This document shows, one piece after another, positions 43,203 to 52,744 of a stretch of DNA of 64,000 nucleotides. Below the pieces are notes generated by a model, which saw only the letters and a list, made by a program, of their open reading frames with translations, was not told the DNA's origin and searched no databases. How positions within the stretch are numbered: position 1 is the first letter of the stretch; every line of letters begins with the position of its first letter. The stretch is from Winogradskyella sp. KYW1333 (GTDB lineage Bacteria > Bacteroidota > Bacteroidia > Flavobacteriales > Flavobacteriaceae). Location: positions 372,001 to 436,000 of the forward strand of contig NZ_QPHL01000017.1 of the NCBI RefSeq assembly GCF_003335675.1. Reading direction: 5' to 3'. The position numbers and the translations under genes were made by a program.

Positions 43203-43210
43203 TAAATTTG
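43203..43210 (+). promoter_or_regulatory. -7 box (TAAATTTG) of leuS
   Basis: TAnnTTTG match 26 nt before the ATG at 43237. It lies inside the longer TTG-initiated frame and therefore decides the start. Confidence 0.65.
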
Positions 43211-43236
43211 CACCTTATTTCAAGGAAATTCTGGTA

Positions 43237-46050
43237 ATGAGATACGAGTTTAACAAGATTGAGGAAAAGTGGCAAAAGTATTGGTCGGATCACCAAACCT
43301 TTAAAACTGAAAATAATTCAGACAAACCAAAATATTACGTTTTGGATATGTTCCCTTATCCAAGTGGTGCAGGTTTACATGTTGGACATCCACTAGGCTA
43401 CATAGCTAGTGATATCTATGCGCGTTACAAGCGTCATAAAGGCTTCAATGTATTACATCCACAAGGCTATGATAGTTTTGGGTTACCAGCAGAACAATAT
43501 GCCATACAGACAGGTCAGCATCCTGCTGTTACGACCGAAGCAAATATTAAAACGTACCGTAGACAGTTAGATCAAATTGGGTTTTCTTTTGATTGGAGTA
43601 GAGAAGTACGTACCTCAGATCCTAAGTACTACAAATGGACACAATGGATTTTTATTCAATTGTTTGAATCTTGGTATAACTACAATAGTGATAAGGCTGA
43701 AGAGATTGTATCCTTGGTTAAAATATTTGAGGCTGAAGGTAACGCAACTATAAATGCTGCCTGTGATGATGATATTGAAATCTTTACAGCTGAAGAATGG
43801 AAAGACTATTCGTCTGAACAGCAAGAAGAAATCCTATTAAAATATAGATTGACCTATTTGGCTGAGACCGAAGTTAACTGGTGCCCTGCATTGGGTACAG
43901 TTTTAGCTAATGATGAAATTATAAATGGAGTTTCTGAACGTGGTGGTCATTCTGTAATCCGTAAAAAGATGACGCAATGGAGTATGCGAATATCTGCATA
44001 TGCAGAACGTTTGCTTCAAGGACTGGAAACTATAGATTGGACGGACTCATTAAAAGAAAGTCAACGCAATTGGATTGGTAAATCCGTAGGTGCTTCAGTT
44101 ACATTTAATGTGAAAGATTATGATGCGAAAATAGATGTCTTTACAACACGACCAGATACCATTTTTGGAGTATCATTTATGACTTTAGCACCTGAACACG
44201 AGCTAGTTTCAAAAATTACAACACAGGAGCAAAAAGCTGAGGTTAAAGCTTATGTTGAAGCCACAGCAAAACGTTCCGAGCGTGATAGAATGGCAGATGT
44301 TAAAACTATTTCAGGCGTGTTCACGGGTGTCTATGCAGAGCATCCTTTTACTAAAGTACCAGTTCCTATTTGGATTGGTGATTATGTCTTAGCTAGTTAT
44401 GGTACTGGAGCTGTAATGGCAGTTCCTTGTGGTGATCAACGCGATTATGATTTTGCTAAACATTTTAATATTCCAATTCCAAATATTTTTGATGGTGTTG
44501 ATATTTCAGAAGAAGCTTTTGCTTCCAAGGACAATGTAAAAATCGGTAATAGCGATTTCTTAGATGGTTTAAATTATAAGAAGGCTACCAAACGTGCTAT
44601 TTATGAATTAGAACAAATTGGTCAAGGTCAAGGTAAAACCAATTACCGTTTGCGTGATGCAGTTTTTTCAAGACAACGTTATTGGGGCGAACCATTCCCA
44701 GTATACTACAAGAATGGGTTGCCACAAATGATTGATGCGAAGCACTTACCGTTAACGCTTCCTGAAGTTGAAAAATACCTACCTACAGAAACAGGTGAAC
44801 CACCTTTAGGTAATGCTAAAGTTTGGGCATGGGACAGCCTCAAGGCTGAAGTAGTCTCAAATGAGTTAATCGATAATGAGAATGTTTTTCCTTTAGAGTT
44901 GAATACCATGCCTGGATGGGCAGGAAGTTCGCAGTATTTTAATAGGTATATGGATCCACATAACGATGAGAAGATATTTTCAAAGGATTCCATTAACTAC
45001 TGGCAACAAGTAGATTTATATATAGGTGGAAGCGAGCATGCCACAGGGCATTTATTGTACTCTCGTTTTTGGCAAAAATTTATGTTTGATAAAGGCTATG
45101 TACTACATGATGAATTTGCTAAAAAGCTCATCAACCAAGGTATGATATTGGGTACTAGTGCTTTTGTATATCGCAACAAAAACACAAATAAATTTTATTC
45201 CAAAGGATTAATAGACGGTAAGGATGTTCAACTTATTCATGCTGATGTTTCATTTATAAACTCATCAGACGAATTAGATATCGATGCATTCAAGAATTGG
45301 AGACCAGATTTTAAAGATGCTGAATTTATTCTTGAAGATGGAGTCTATAAAGTAGGGCGCGATGTAGAAAAAATGTCAAAATCCAAATACAACGTTGTCA
45401 ATCCAGATGAGATCTGTGAGCAATACGGTGCAGACAGTTTAAGGCTTTATGAGATGTTTCTTGGCCCATTAGAACAATACAAACCATGGAATACTGCTGG
45501 TATTACAGGTGTGCATAGTTTTCTTAAGAAATTATGGAAACTTTATGTTGGGCAAGATGGACTGAATGTTAATGACGCGGAGGCATCAAAGGATAATTTA
45601 AAGACCTTGCATAAAACTATTAAAAAGGTTGAAGAGGATATTGAGAATTTCTCATTCAATACATCAGTTTCAACTTTTATGATTGCTGTAAATGAATTAA
45701 CAGCACAAAAGTGCACTAGTAAGGATATTCTTGAGCCATTATTAATTCTTATTTCACCTTATGCACCACATATAGCTGAAGAACTTTGGGAGCGTCTGGG
45801 AAATTCAGATTCTATTTCTACTGCACCATTCCCAAAATTTGATGAGAGCCACTTAGTGGAGAGTAGTAAGAACTATCCAATTTCTTTTAATGGTAAAATG
45901 CGATTTACTTTAGAATTACCGTTAGATATGAGTAAGGAAGAAATTGAAAAGACCGTGATGGCTTACAAAAAAACACAAGAACAGCTTCAAGGGCGTACGC
46001 CAAAAAAGGTGATTGTTGTACCGGGAAAAATTGTCAATATAGTAGGATAG
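43237..46050 (+). CDS. leuS: Leucyl-tRNA synthetase
   Basis: 937 residues from the ATG at 43237 (MRYEFNKIEEKWQKYW). Class I synthetase with the HIGH element PSGAGLHVGHPLG, the CP1 editing domain (TTRPDTIFGVSF and GTGAVMAVPCGDQRDYDF), KMSKS in VEKMSKSKYNVV, and a C-terminal anticodon domain. Compared with E. coli LeuRS there are extra residues near 160-200 (EIVSLVKIFEAEGN...) typical of Bacteroidetes enzymes. A longer reading from TTG at 43186 would begin upstream of the promoter box. Confidence 0.96.
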   Translation: MRYEFNKIEEKWQKYWSDHQTFKTENNSDKPKYYVLDMFPYPSGAGLHVGHPLGYIASDIYARYKRHKGFNVLHPQGYDSFGLPAEQYAIQTGQHPAVTTEANIKTYRRQLDQIGFSFDWSREVRTSDPKYYKWTQWIFIQLFESWYNYNSDKAEEIVSLVKIFEAEGNATINAACDDDIEIFTAEEWKDYSSEQQEEILLKYRLTYLAETEVNWCPALGTVLANDEIINGVSERGGHSVIRKKMTQWSMRISAYAERLLQGLETIDWTDSLKESQRNWIGKSVGASVTFNVKDYDAKIDVFTTRPDTIFGVSFMTLAPEHELVSKITTQEQKAEVKAYVEATAKRSERDRMADVKTISGVFTGVYAEHPFTKVPVPIWIGDYVLASYGTGAVMAVPCGDQRDYDFAKHFNIPIPNIFDGVDISEEAFASKDNVKIGNSDFLDGLNYKKATKRAIYELEQIGQGQGKTNYRLRDAVFSRQRYWGEPFPVYYKNGLPQMIDAKHLPLTLPEVEKYLPTETGEPPLGNAKVWAWDSLKAEVVSNELIDNENVFPLELNTMPGWAGSSQYFNRYMDPHNDEKIFSKDSINYWQQVDLYIGGSEHATGHLLYSRFWQKFMFDKGYVLHDEFAKKLINQGMILGTSAFVYRNKNTNKFYSKGLIDGKDVQLIHADVSFINSSDELDIDAFKNWRPDFKDAEFILEDGVYKVGRDVEKMSKSKYNVVNPDEICEQYGADSLRLYEMFLGPLEQYKPWNTAGITGVHSFLKKLWKLYVGQDGLNVNDAEASKDNLKTLHKTIKKVEEDIENFSFNTSVSTFMIAVNELTAQKCTSKDILEPLLILISPYAPHIAEELWERLGNSDSISTAPFPKFDESHLVESSKNYPISFNGKMRFTLELPLDMSKEEIEKTVMAYKKTQEQLQGRTPKKVIVVPGKIVNIVG

Positions 46051-46064
46051 ACGGAAAAATAGGA

Positions 46065-46427
46065 ATGATGATAAAGCTCAAAAGAAACGATAAAATTGGA
46101 TTGGTTTTCTTTTTAGCATTTATTATTAGTATGTCCCTTGTTTGGCTTTTTGAAGAACGATTTGATCAAGAGCAATGGCGAAGCAATCCAGGTAAACGCT
46201 ACAAAATGGCAAAGAACATTATTGAGCAAGATCTGTTGGACAATAAATCTAAAGAAGAGGTAATTCAAATTTTAGGAGAACCTGTTACTGCTGAATTTTC
46301 AGATAATAATATTTTAATTTATCAATTAGGTACACCACCAAGTTTTTTTGATGAAGAGCCTCAAGAATTAATAATTGTCTTAAAAGATTCTAAAGTAATT
46401 CATGTATCTGTAAATCAAGAAGAGTAG
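46065..46427 (+). CDS. Small membrane protein, BamE/SmpA-like pattern
   Basis: 120 residues. One N-terminal transmembrane segment (about 11-29), then a domain with KSKEEVIQILGEPVTAEFSDNNILIYQLG, which has the layout of SmpA/OmlA (BamE-like) folds, where a helix is followed by the GEP turn and beta strands. The family is not otherwise recognised. It lies 14 nt after leuS and is probably co-transcribed. Confidence 0.7.
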   Translation: MMIKLKRNDKIGLVFFLAFIISMSLVWLFEERFDQEQWRSNPGKRYKMAKNIIEQDLLDNKSKEEVIQILGEPVTAEFSDNNILIYQLGTPPSFFDEEPQELIIVLKDSKVIHVSVNQEE

Positions 46428-46525
46428 TTGCTTTACTAGAAGAACCTGACAAATTTTCTTAACTCAAGTTTGGCTTATTTTTTGTTATTCATTTAGTAAT
46501 TTTACAATAACTAATAGTTAAAAAT

Positions 46526-47221
46526 ATGTTTGGATATTATATATTAATTGGAGCAATTGCATTAGTCAGTTGGTTAGTAAGCAATAAACTGAAGCAGAAG
46601 TTTGCTTTTTATTCTAAAAGACAATTACAAAATGGAATGAGTGGTAGAGAGATTGCTGAAAAAATGCTTGCCGATAATGGTATTTATGATGTTGAGGTAA
46701 TTTCTGTAAGAGGACAATTAACAGATCATTATAACCCAAAGAATAAAACTGTAAACCTAAGTGAAGCGGTTTATAACCAACATAATGCTGCCGCTGCGGC
46801 TGTTGCTGCGCATGAAGTTGGACATGCAGTACAACATGCACAAGCGTATAGTGCGTTGGGCATGCGCTCAGCCTTGGTGCCTATTGTAAGTGTAACATCT
46901 GGTATGTCGCAATGGTTAGTTATAGGTGGTTTGGTTTTAGGTGCCGCGGCCGGAGTTGGATTAGGATATTGGGTGGCTGTAGCAGGGCTTGCATTTATGG
47001 GATTTGCTACACTTTTCAGCTTTATAACTTTGCCAGTTGAGTATGATGCAAGTAATAGAGCGTTAGCTTGGCTAAAAAATAAAAATATGCTGAATCAGCA
47101 AGAATATGAAGGCGCGGAGGATGCTTTAAAGTGGGCGGCAAGGACGTATCTAGTAGCTGCAATTGGAGCATTAGCTTCACTATTATATTGGGCGTTGCAA
47201 GTTTTTGGTGGTAGGGATTAA
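46526..47221 (+). CDS. Membrane zinc metallopeptidase (YugP-like, Zn_peptidase_2)
   Basis: 231 residues. N-terminal transmembrane segment, the zinc-binding AAHEVGHAVQH motif (HExxH) near residue 96, several C-terminal hydrophobic helices, and the family-specific FSFITLPVEYDASNRALAWL. The substrate is unknown. A strong bidirectional terminator follows before the convergent Lrp gene. Confidence 0.9.
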   Translation: MFGYYILIGAIALVSWLVSNKLKQKFAFYSKRQLQNGMSGREIAEKMLADNGIYDVEVISVRGQLTDHYNPKNKTVNLSEAVYNQHNAAAAAVAAHEVGHAVQHAQAYSALGMRSALVPIVSVTSGMSQWLVIGGLVLGAAAGVGLGYWVAVAGLAFMGFATLFSFITLPVEYDASNRALAWLKNKNMLNQQEYEGAEDALKWAARTYLVAAIGALASLLYWALQVFGGRD

Positions 47222-47232
47222 ACAATAAATAA

Positions 47233-47268
47233 AAATGAAAGCTCTGAGAAATCAGAGCTTTTTATATT
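47233..47268. terminator. Bidirectional terminator between the metallopeptidase and Lrp genes
   Basis: Perfect 10-bp stem (47238-47247 with 47252-47261), GAAA loop, A-run on the left and T-run on the right; serves both convergent genes. Confidence 0.88.
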
Positions 47269-47732
47269 TTTATCTGTCTATCAATCTGTTGTTGTAAAGA
47301 AATGAAAGTTTCAGTCCTTGAAACCCCAGTGATAATTTGTATTTGCGTGTTTAAAACATGCATTAAATGTTCATTGTTTTTAGATAAAATTTTAATAAAA
47401 ATACTCCACTCTCCTGTAGTATAGTGACATTCTATAACCTCAGGTACCTTTTGGAGTTGTTTTACCGCATCAGGATTACTCACAGCTTTATCTAAATAAA
47501 CACCGACAAACGCCATTGTTGTATAGCCTAGAACTTTAGGATTAATTATAAACTTAGAGCCAGCAAGTAATCCGGATTTTTCAAGTTTTTTGAGTCTTTG
47601 GTGTATTGCGGCACCAGAAATACCAACACCTCTAGCTATTTCCAGAATAGGAGTTCTGGCGTCAGACATTAGAGCTCTTAGTATCTTTTTGTCAATACCG
47701 TCTATAAAAACACCCTTATCGTTAACCTTCAT
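47262..47732 (-). CDS. Lrp/AsnC-family transcriptional regulator
   Basis: 156 residues: N-terminal winged helix-turn-helix (about 10-60; ILRALMSDARTPILEIARGVGISGAAIHQRLKKLE) and a C-terminal RAM ligand-binding domain (about 75-145). Such regulators respond to amino acids. It follows the saccharopine dehydrogenase gene on the same strand with its own -7 box, so it may sense lysine or a related metabolite; that link is by position only. Confidence 0.92.
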   Translation of the reverse strand: MKVNDKGVFIDGIDKKILRALMSDARTPILEIARGVGISGAAIHQRLKKLEKSGLLAGSKFIINPKVLGYTTMAFVGVYLDKAVSNPDAVKQLQKVPEVIECHYTTGEWSIFIKILSKNNEHLMHVLNTQIQIITGVSRTETFISLQQQIDRQIKI

Positions 47733-47758
47733 TTCAAATATTGTTTAAAAATGAAAGT

Positions 47759-47766
47759 CAAAAATA
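47759..47766 (-). promoter_or_regulatory. -7 box (TATTTTTG) of the Lrp gene
   Basis: TAnnTTTG match 26 nt before the ATG, within the 56-nt gap after the saccharopine dehydrogenase gene. Confidence 0.5.
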
Positions 47767-47788
47767 AGAAAAGGATTTCAAAATATAA

Positions 47789-49159
47789 TTATTCGAGATT
47801 TAAAGGATTATAACCTAAGTAGGGCACTTTCTTCTCATTAAATACAATGCCATAAGACTTTAACTCATCTAAAATTGGAGTATATATTTCTTTCGAAATA
47901 GGAATTTGTACACCTGGAGTTCTGATTTTTTTATTCAGAATACCTAACGTTGCAATTGCGACAGGTAGACCAACAGTTTTTGCCATTGCGGTATAAGTTT
48001 GGTCTTCTCCGACAACTACCATAGTAGAATCAATTTGAAGTTTTTCACCATTGATTACATAGCCAAATTTATGATACATTACAATCATATCCTTATCATC
48101 TTGGCTCAATGTCCAACTATCCATTAATATTTTTTGAAGAATTTGAGCTGGTGTAGCTTTTTCTAATTCTACCATTTTAGTGGCACTAAACAAGTCTAGT
48201 TCTAAAAATTTATCCCACACAATATCGTCTTGATCAATTTTTAAGGCATGTCTAAATTTTAATTCTACAGAATCTGTTGGGCTGTATGGTAAAAATGAAT
48301 TAACATAATCACGATAAGTCATATTAGCACTATCGTCTATAGTATAACTATCATCTGTCATACCGAGCTGGACAAATACATGCCATGCTTTGCTGAAACC
48401 TACACGTCTCATTGTGCCACGATATAATGTTTTAGTATTATCAAGGCCATAAGAGTGTTGGTACTTTAGAGAATCTCTATTAGCGTAGGCTTCAAATCTG
48501 CCAAATCCCTCTACCTCCAGAAATTCAGTGCGTCTAAATAGTCTGTGGTATGGGATATATTTAAACTGGTTTTCTTGTAAAAATTTGGCGGCACCACCTT
48601 GTCCAGCAACAACAACATTTCTTGGGTTCCAGGTAAATTTATAATTCCAAAGATTGTTATCACTTTCGGGTGCTACCAGTCCACCAGTAAATGATTCGAA
48701 TAGAATTATTTTACCTCCCTTATATCTAATGCGATCAATCACCTGCATTGCACTCATATGATCTATACCAGGATCAACACCAATTTCATTCATAAAAATC
48801 AAACCATTTGCTTTTGCCTCTGTATCTAGTGCTTCCATTTCCTTACTAACATAAGATGCGGTTACCATGTGTTTTTTGAAGGTTATACAGTCTTTGGCGA
48901 CTTCGGTATGCATTCGCGCTGGTAACATTGATATCACAATATCAGCACTTTTAATGGCTTCCTCCCGTGATTTTGAATCGAATACATCCAAGTGAATAAC
49001 TTCAACATTTTGTGCGTCCTTTTCCAATAATTTAGTTGCATTCTCTACATTAATATCTCCAATAGTAATTTTAAGATTCTCAGTAATAGATTTATCTACT
49101 AAATATTTGATAAGATAAGAGGATGATTTACCGGCACCAATAATTAAAATTTTTCGCAT
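47789..49159 (-). CDS. Saccharopine dehydrogenase family protein (LYS9-like)
   Basis: 456 residues. N-terminal Rossmann domain starting KILIIGAGKSSSYLIKYLVD, the middle FMNEIGVDPGIDHMSAMQVID segment and a C-terminal catalytic domain. This is the size and layout of the glutamate-forming saccharopine dehydrogenase used in lysine breakdown via saccharopine. The ketoglutarate reductase partner is not in the window. An Lrp-type regulator gene follows. Confidence 0.88.
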   Translation of the reverse strand: MRKILIIGAGKSSSYLIKYLVDKSITENLKITIGDINVENATKLLEKDAQNVEVIHLDVFDSKSREEAIKSADIVISMLPARMHTEVAKDCITFKKHMVTASYVSKEMEALDTEAKANGLIFMNEIGVDPGIDHMSAMQVIDRIRYKGGKIILFESFTGGLVAPESDNNLWNYKFTWNPRNVVVAGQGGAAKFLQENQFKYIPYHRLFRRTEFLEVEGFGRFEAYANRDSLKYQHSYGLDNTKTLYRGTMRRVGFSKAWHVFVQLGMTDDSYTIDDSANMTYRDYVNSFLPYSPTDSVELKFRHALKIDQDDIVWDKFLELDLFSATKMVELEKATPAQILQKILMDSWTLSQDDKDMIVMYHKFGYVINGEKLQIDSTMVVVGEDQTYTAMAKTVGLPVAIATLGILNKKIRTPGVQIPISKEIYTPILDELKSYGIVFNEKKVPYLGYNPLNLE

Positions 49160-49175
49160 AATGGCTTTATATGAC

Positions 49176-49183
49176 TAATTTTG
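49176..49183 (+). promoter_or_regulatory. -7 box (TAATTTTG) of the DUF423 gene
   Basis: TAnnTTTG match, 57 nt before the ATG at 49241; it overlaps the alternative TTG start at 49181 and so rules that start out. Confidence 0.55.
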
Positions 49184-49240
49184 TATAACACGAATGTAAT
49201 AAATACAAAAGGGATTTTAAATGAATATTCTAGTTTAATT

Positions 49241-49630
49241 ATGAACAAAACAATTTTAATTACAGGATCAATTTTAGGGCTATTAGGAATTGTTTTAGGA
49301 GCATTTGCGGCACATGGATTAGAAAAATTGATTGATGAAAATGCAATAGAATCTTTTAAAACTGGCGTAAGGCAGCAAATGTATCACGCCTTTTTACTTT
49401 TAATTATTGGAGGTACAGGTTTTGTAAAAGAAAAGATTAAAAAGAGTATTTTCTACTTGGTGTTAGGTGGTATAATTTTCTTTTCAGGATCAATTTATGG
49501 TCTAGCAACAAATACACTTACAAGTTTTGATTTTAAAACCATAGCTATGGTAACACCTATTGGAGGATTGTTTTTAATTTCTGCTTGGCTAATTATGTTA
49601 ATTGGTATAATAAAAAGTAAGATCGATTAA
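49241..49630 (+). CDS. DUF423 membrane protein
   Basis: 129 residues from the ATG at 49241 (MNKTILITGSILG). Four transmembrane helices with the family signature LGAFAAHGLEK near residue 20 and a GVRQQMYHAFLLL segment. DUF423 (YgdD-like) is widespread; function unknown. The longer frame from TTG at 49181 overlaps the promoter. Confidence 0.88.
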   Translation: MNKTILITGSILGLLGIVLGAFAAHGLEKLIDENAIESFKTGVRQQMYHAFLLLIIGGTGFVKEKIKKSIFYLVLGGIIFFSGSIYGLATNTLTSFDFKTIAMVTPIGGLFLISAWLIMLIGIIKSKID

Positions 49631-49664
49631 TGAGTTTCTTGACCATTAATATAAAATAAAATTA

Positions 49665-49672
49665 TAATTTTG
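49665..49672 (+). promoter_or_regulatory. -7 box (TAATTTTG) of pckA
   Basis: TAnnTTTG match 22 nt before the pckA ATG. Confidence 0.6.
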
Positions 49673-49694
49673 CGACCTAAACAATACTAAAATT

Positions 49695-51314
49695 ATGGCA
49701 AACCATGCTTCATCAGCGAAAACGATTTCGTTAGATAAATATGGCATTAAACATGCTCAAATTCACTATCAACTTTCACCAAAAGATCTACAGGCTATAA
49801 CCATCGAAAAAGGAATGGGACGTGAAACCAATAATGGAACTTTGGCAATAAATACAGGTAAGTTTACCGGCCGTTCTCCAGAAGACAGGTTTTTGGTAAA
49901 AGACAATTACACTGAAGATAAAATATGGTGGGGAGATTCTAACAAAGCAATCTCACCAGAAAACTTTGATTTTTTACAAAGTGAAATAGAGCAATATCTA
50001 TGTAAGAAAGAGCTTTTTGTTAGAGATGGATATGTATGTGCAGATCCAGAGTATAAAATGAATGTTAGAACTGTTACAGAATATCCATGGTCTAATATGT
50101 TTATTTATAATATGTTCTTGCGTCCAGAAGCAGAAGAACTCGATGGGTTTGAAGAAGAATGGTTCGTATTATGTGCACCTGGTTATGAGTGTCTAAACCC
50201 TGAACAACATGGATTAAGACAAGGAAACTTTTCAATTCTTAATTTTACAAAGAAAATTGCACTAGTGGCTGGTTCAGCATACACTGGCGAGATGAAAAAA
50301 GGAATTTTTACGGCATTGAATTTTATTTTACCAGTTGAGAAAAATGTATTACCGATGCACTGTTCTGCGAATGTTGGTGAAAATGGTGAAACAGCAATCT
50401 TCTTCGGTTTATCAGGAACCGGTAAAACCACATTGTCTACAGACCCAAATAGAAAGCTTATCGGAGATGATGAACATGGTTGGACTGAAGAGAACACAAT
50501 CTTTAATTTTGAAGGAGGGTGTTATGCGAAAGCTATTGATTTGAGTGAGGAAAAGGAGCCAGACATATACAGAGCCATAAAACCGGGAGCCATTTTAGAG
50601 AATGTAATCTTTAAAGAAAATGGTGAAGTTGATTATATGGATAGTACAATTACTCAGAATACACGCGTCAGCTATCCGATTTATCACATTGACAATATAC
50701 AGCAACCATCTTTTGCAGCTAATCCCAAGAATATATTCTTTTTAACGGCAGACGCTTTTGGAGTGTTGCCTCCAATTTCTAAGCTGACTCCGGCTCAAGC
50801 AGCTTATCACTTTATTTCTGGTTATACAGCTAAAGTTGCTGGAACTGAAGCAGGAGTTGTTGAGCCACAACCATCTTTTTCCGCTTGTTTTGGAGCACCA
50901 TTTATGCCACTGCATCCAACAGAGTATGCAGACATGCTGAGTAGAAAAATGAAAGAGGCAGGAGTAAATGTTTGGTTGGTAAATACCGGATGGACAGGAG
51001 GGCCATATGGTGTCGGGACTAGAATGAAATTAAAATATACACGTGCTATGATTACTGCAGCCCTAAATGGGGATTTGGGTAATTATACTTATGAAGATTA
51101 TCATATACATTCAGTATTTGGTGTTGCACAACCTAGATCCTGTCCTGGTGTGCCAACTGAGGTTTTAAGCCCAAGAACTACATGGAATGATGATGACGCT
51201 TATTATAAAATGGCATTTAAATTATCTAATTCGTTTAGACATAATTTTAAAAAGTTTGAGTCTTATGCTTCTGAAGAAATCAGACGTGGAGGCCCACAAC
51301 GATATGCACATTAA
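49695..51314 (+). CDS. pckA: Phosphoenolpyruvate carboxykinase (ATP)
   Basis: 539 residues. Converts oxaloacetate and ATP to PEP and CO2, the entry to gluconeogenesis. Kinase loop FGLSGTGKTTLS (P-loop), the metal-binding LIGDDEHGW and the FEGGCYAKAIDL segment identify the ATP-dependent type. Own promoter box upstream and a strong terminator downstream. Confidence 0.97.
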   Translation: MANHASSAKTISLDKYGIKHAQIHYQLSPKDLQAITIEKGMGRETNNGTLAINTGKFTGRSPEDRFLVKDNYTEDKIWWGDSNKAISPENFDFLQSEIEQYLCKKELFVRDGYVCADPEYKMNVRTVTEYPWSNMFIYNMFLRPEAEELDGFEEEWFVLCAPGYECLNPEQHGLRQGNFSILNFTKKIALVAGSAYTGEMKKGIFTALNFILPVEKNVLPMHCSANVGENGETAIFFGLSGTGKTTLSTDPNRKLIGDDEHGWTEENTIFNFEGGCYAKAIDLSEEKEPDIYRAIKPGAILENVIFKENGEVDYMDSTITQNTRVSYPIYHIDNIQQPSFAANPKNIFFLTADAFGVLPPISKLTPAQAAYHFISGYTAKVAGTEAGVVEPQPSFSACFGAPFMPLHPTEYADMLSRKMKEAGVNVWLVNTGWTGGPYGVGTRMKLKYTRAMITAALNGDLGNYTYEDYHIHSVFGVAQPRSCPGVPTEVLSPRTTWNDDDAYYKMAFKLSNSFRHNFKKFESYASEEIRRGGPQRYAH

Positions 51315-51331
51315 ACTAGATATTAAAAATT

Positions 51332-51361
51332 AAAAAAGCGATACTTTAGAATCGCTTTTTT
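51332..51361 (+). terminator. Intrinsic terminator of pckA
   Basis: 11-bp stem (51332-51342 with 51351-51361) with an 8-nt loop and T-rich 3' side. Confidence 0.85.
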
Positions 51362-51436
51362 AATATGTTAATTGTTTGATAATAAATTATTTATATCTTT
51401 AGATCTGATAACAAGACTTAAATTATTCAAATTAAC

Positions 51437-51922
51437 ATGAAAAATAAGTTCTTCTTAGTTCTATTATTAGCTTCTCTTCAACTATCGTTTTCTCAATTTA
51501 AAAAGAAATATACAATCTATTTAAACTTTGATTCATCAAAAGAGCAAATGATTACATCAGAAAAGAAAATGAGTGATTCAATTTGGGTTAAAACGTTTAA
51601 CTTTCCCAAAGATGTTTTAACTGAGAATTGTAAGTCTGCACTAACAATTGACAGTACTGGAAGGTTGATTAAGCAAATTGATAGAGGCAATACAGAAAAA
51701 AAAGAAGATAAAATAGTTCTTTATCATTATTCATACAGAAACAAAATAGTTTCATTAGATCAATTACCACAGTCTAATATTATTGAATATGATGATTTTA
51801 TCAATTCTGAATTTATAAGTTTTAGCAAAATTTTGAAAAATGCGGAAAATGTTTACGTAATTGATTCGGGTGAATCCAGAGATTCTAGTGATTCTATTAA
51901 AGCCTATCAAGTTGTGTTTTAA
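51437..51922 (+). CDS. Secreted protein of unknown function
   Basis: 161 residues with a Sec signal peptide (about 1-19, ending LSFSQ) and a Lys/Ser/Asp-rich mature part, probably beta-rich. There is no lipobox and no sorting domain, so it is likely periplasmic. I recognise no family. It stands alone between the pckA terminator and the hairpin it shares with hemD. Confidence 0.6.
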   Translation: MKNKFFLVLLLASLQLSFSQFKKKYTIYLNFDSSKEQMITSEKKMSDSIWVKTFNFPKDVLTENCKSALTIDSTGRLIKQIDRGNTEKKEDKIVLYHYSYRNKIVSLDQLPQSNIIEYDDFINSEFISFSKILKNAENVYVIDSGESRDSSDSIKAYQVVF

Positions 51923-51951
51923 AACAAAAAAGCTCAACCAAAAGTTGAGCT
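51921..51951 (-). terminator. Terminator of hemD, possibly bidirectional
   Basis: 8-bp stem AGCTCAAC / GTTGAGCT (51931-51938 with 51944-51951); on the minus strand a T-rich run follows. It also sits just after the convergent secreted-protein gene. Confidence 0.78.
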
Positions 51952-51979
51952 CTATTTATTCTAGTTGCAAAAATTCTTC

Positions 51980-52729
51980 CTATTTCCCCTTATTTACAGA
52001 ATCAATATATTTCTGTAATGCCATGGTCATTGAAGGTGTTTCTGGTGTCGGCGCAGCAATATCCACTCTTAATCCTTTTTTCTCTACCGCTTTTACTGTA
52101 GTGTTACCAAATACAGCTATGCGCGTGTCGTTTTGTTTGAAATCTGGAAAATTATGGAAAAGTGATTCAATTCCGGATGGGCTAAAGAATACTAAAATGT
52201 CATAATATACATCAGCTAAATCAGATAAATCACTTATTACGGTTTTGTAAAAAGTGGCCTGTATCCAGTTCACCTCAAGATTATCCAAAATTTCTGGGAT
52301 TATTGGCTTTAGCTTGTCAGTTGTAGGGAGTAAAAACTTTTCCTCTTTGTATTTTTTGATTAATGGAGTTAAATCTTCAAAATTACGTTTACCAACATAA
52401 ATTTTACGTTTTCTATAAACAACATATTTTTGCAAGTAATAAGCTACTGCTTCTGATTGGCAGAAATACTTCATAGAATCAGGTACCTTAAAGCGCATTT
52501 CTTCTGCAACTCTAAAGAAATGATCAACAGAATTTCTACTAGTAAGAATTATTGCAGTAAACTTGCTTAAGTCAATTTTTTGTTGTCTTATATCTTTGGC
52601 AGATACTCCTTCAACATGTATAAAAGGTCTAAAATCTACTTTTACCTTTTGTCTTTCTTGGAGATCAAAGTATGGAGAGTTCTCTATTTTAGGCTCTGGT
52701 TGCGATACTAAAATTGTTTTCACTTTCAT
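51980..52729 (-). CDS. hemD: Uroporphyrinogen-III synthase
   Basis: 249 residues, two-domain HemD fold: TILVSQPEPKIENSPYFDLQ at the start, AIILTSRNSVDHFF in domain 1, ILVFFSPSGIESLF and IAVFGNTTVKAVEKKGLRVDIAAPTPETPSMTMAL near the end. Closes and inverts ring D of hydroxymethylbilane in heme synthesis. Lies 15 nt after DUF4271 on the same strand; no other hem gene is in the window. Confidence 0.92.
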   Translation of the reverse strand: MKVKTILVSQPEPKIENSPYFDLQERQKVKVDFRPFIHVEGVSAKDIRQQKIDLSKFTAIILTSRNSVDHFFRVAEEMRFKVPDSMKYFCQSEAVAYYLQKYVVYRKRKIYVGKRNFEDLTPLIKKYKEEKFLLPTTDKLKPIIPEILDNLEVNWIQATFYKTVISDLSDLADVYYDILVFFSPSGIESLFHNFPDFKQNDTRIAVFGNTTVKAVEKKGLRVDIAAPTPETPSMTMALQKYIDSVNKGK

Positions 52730-52744
52730 ACGTCTTTCTTTGTT

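Noticed and set aside
43186..43236. N-terminal extension of leuS
   Set aside because: TTG start located before the TAAATTTG promoter box; the ATG at 43237 gives the normal LeuRS N-terminus.
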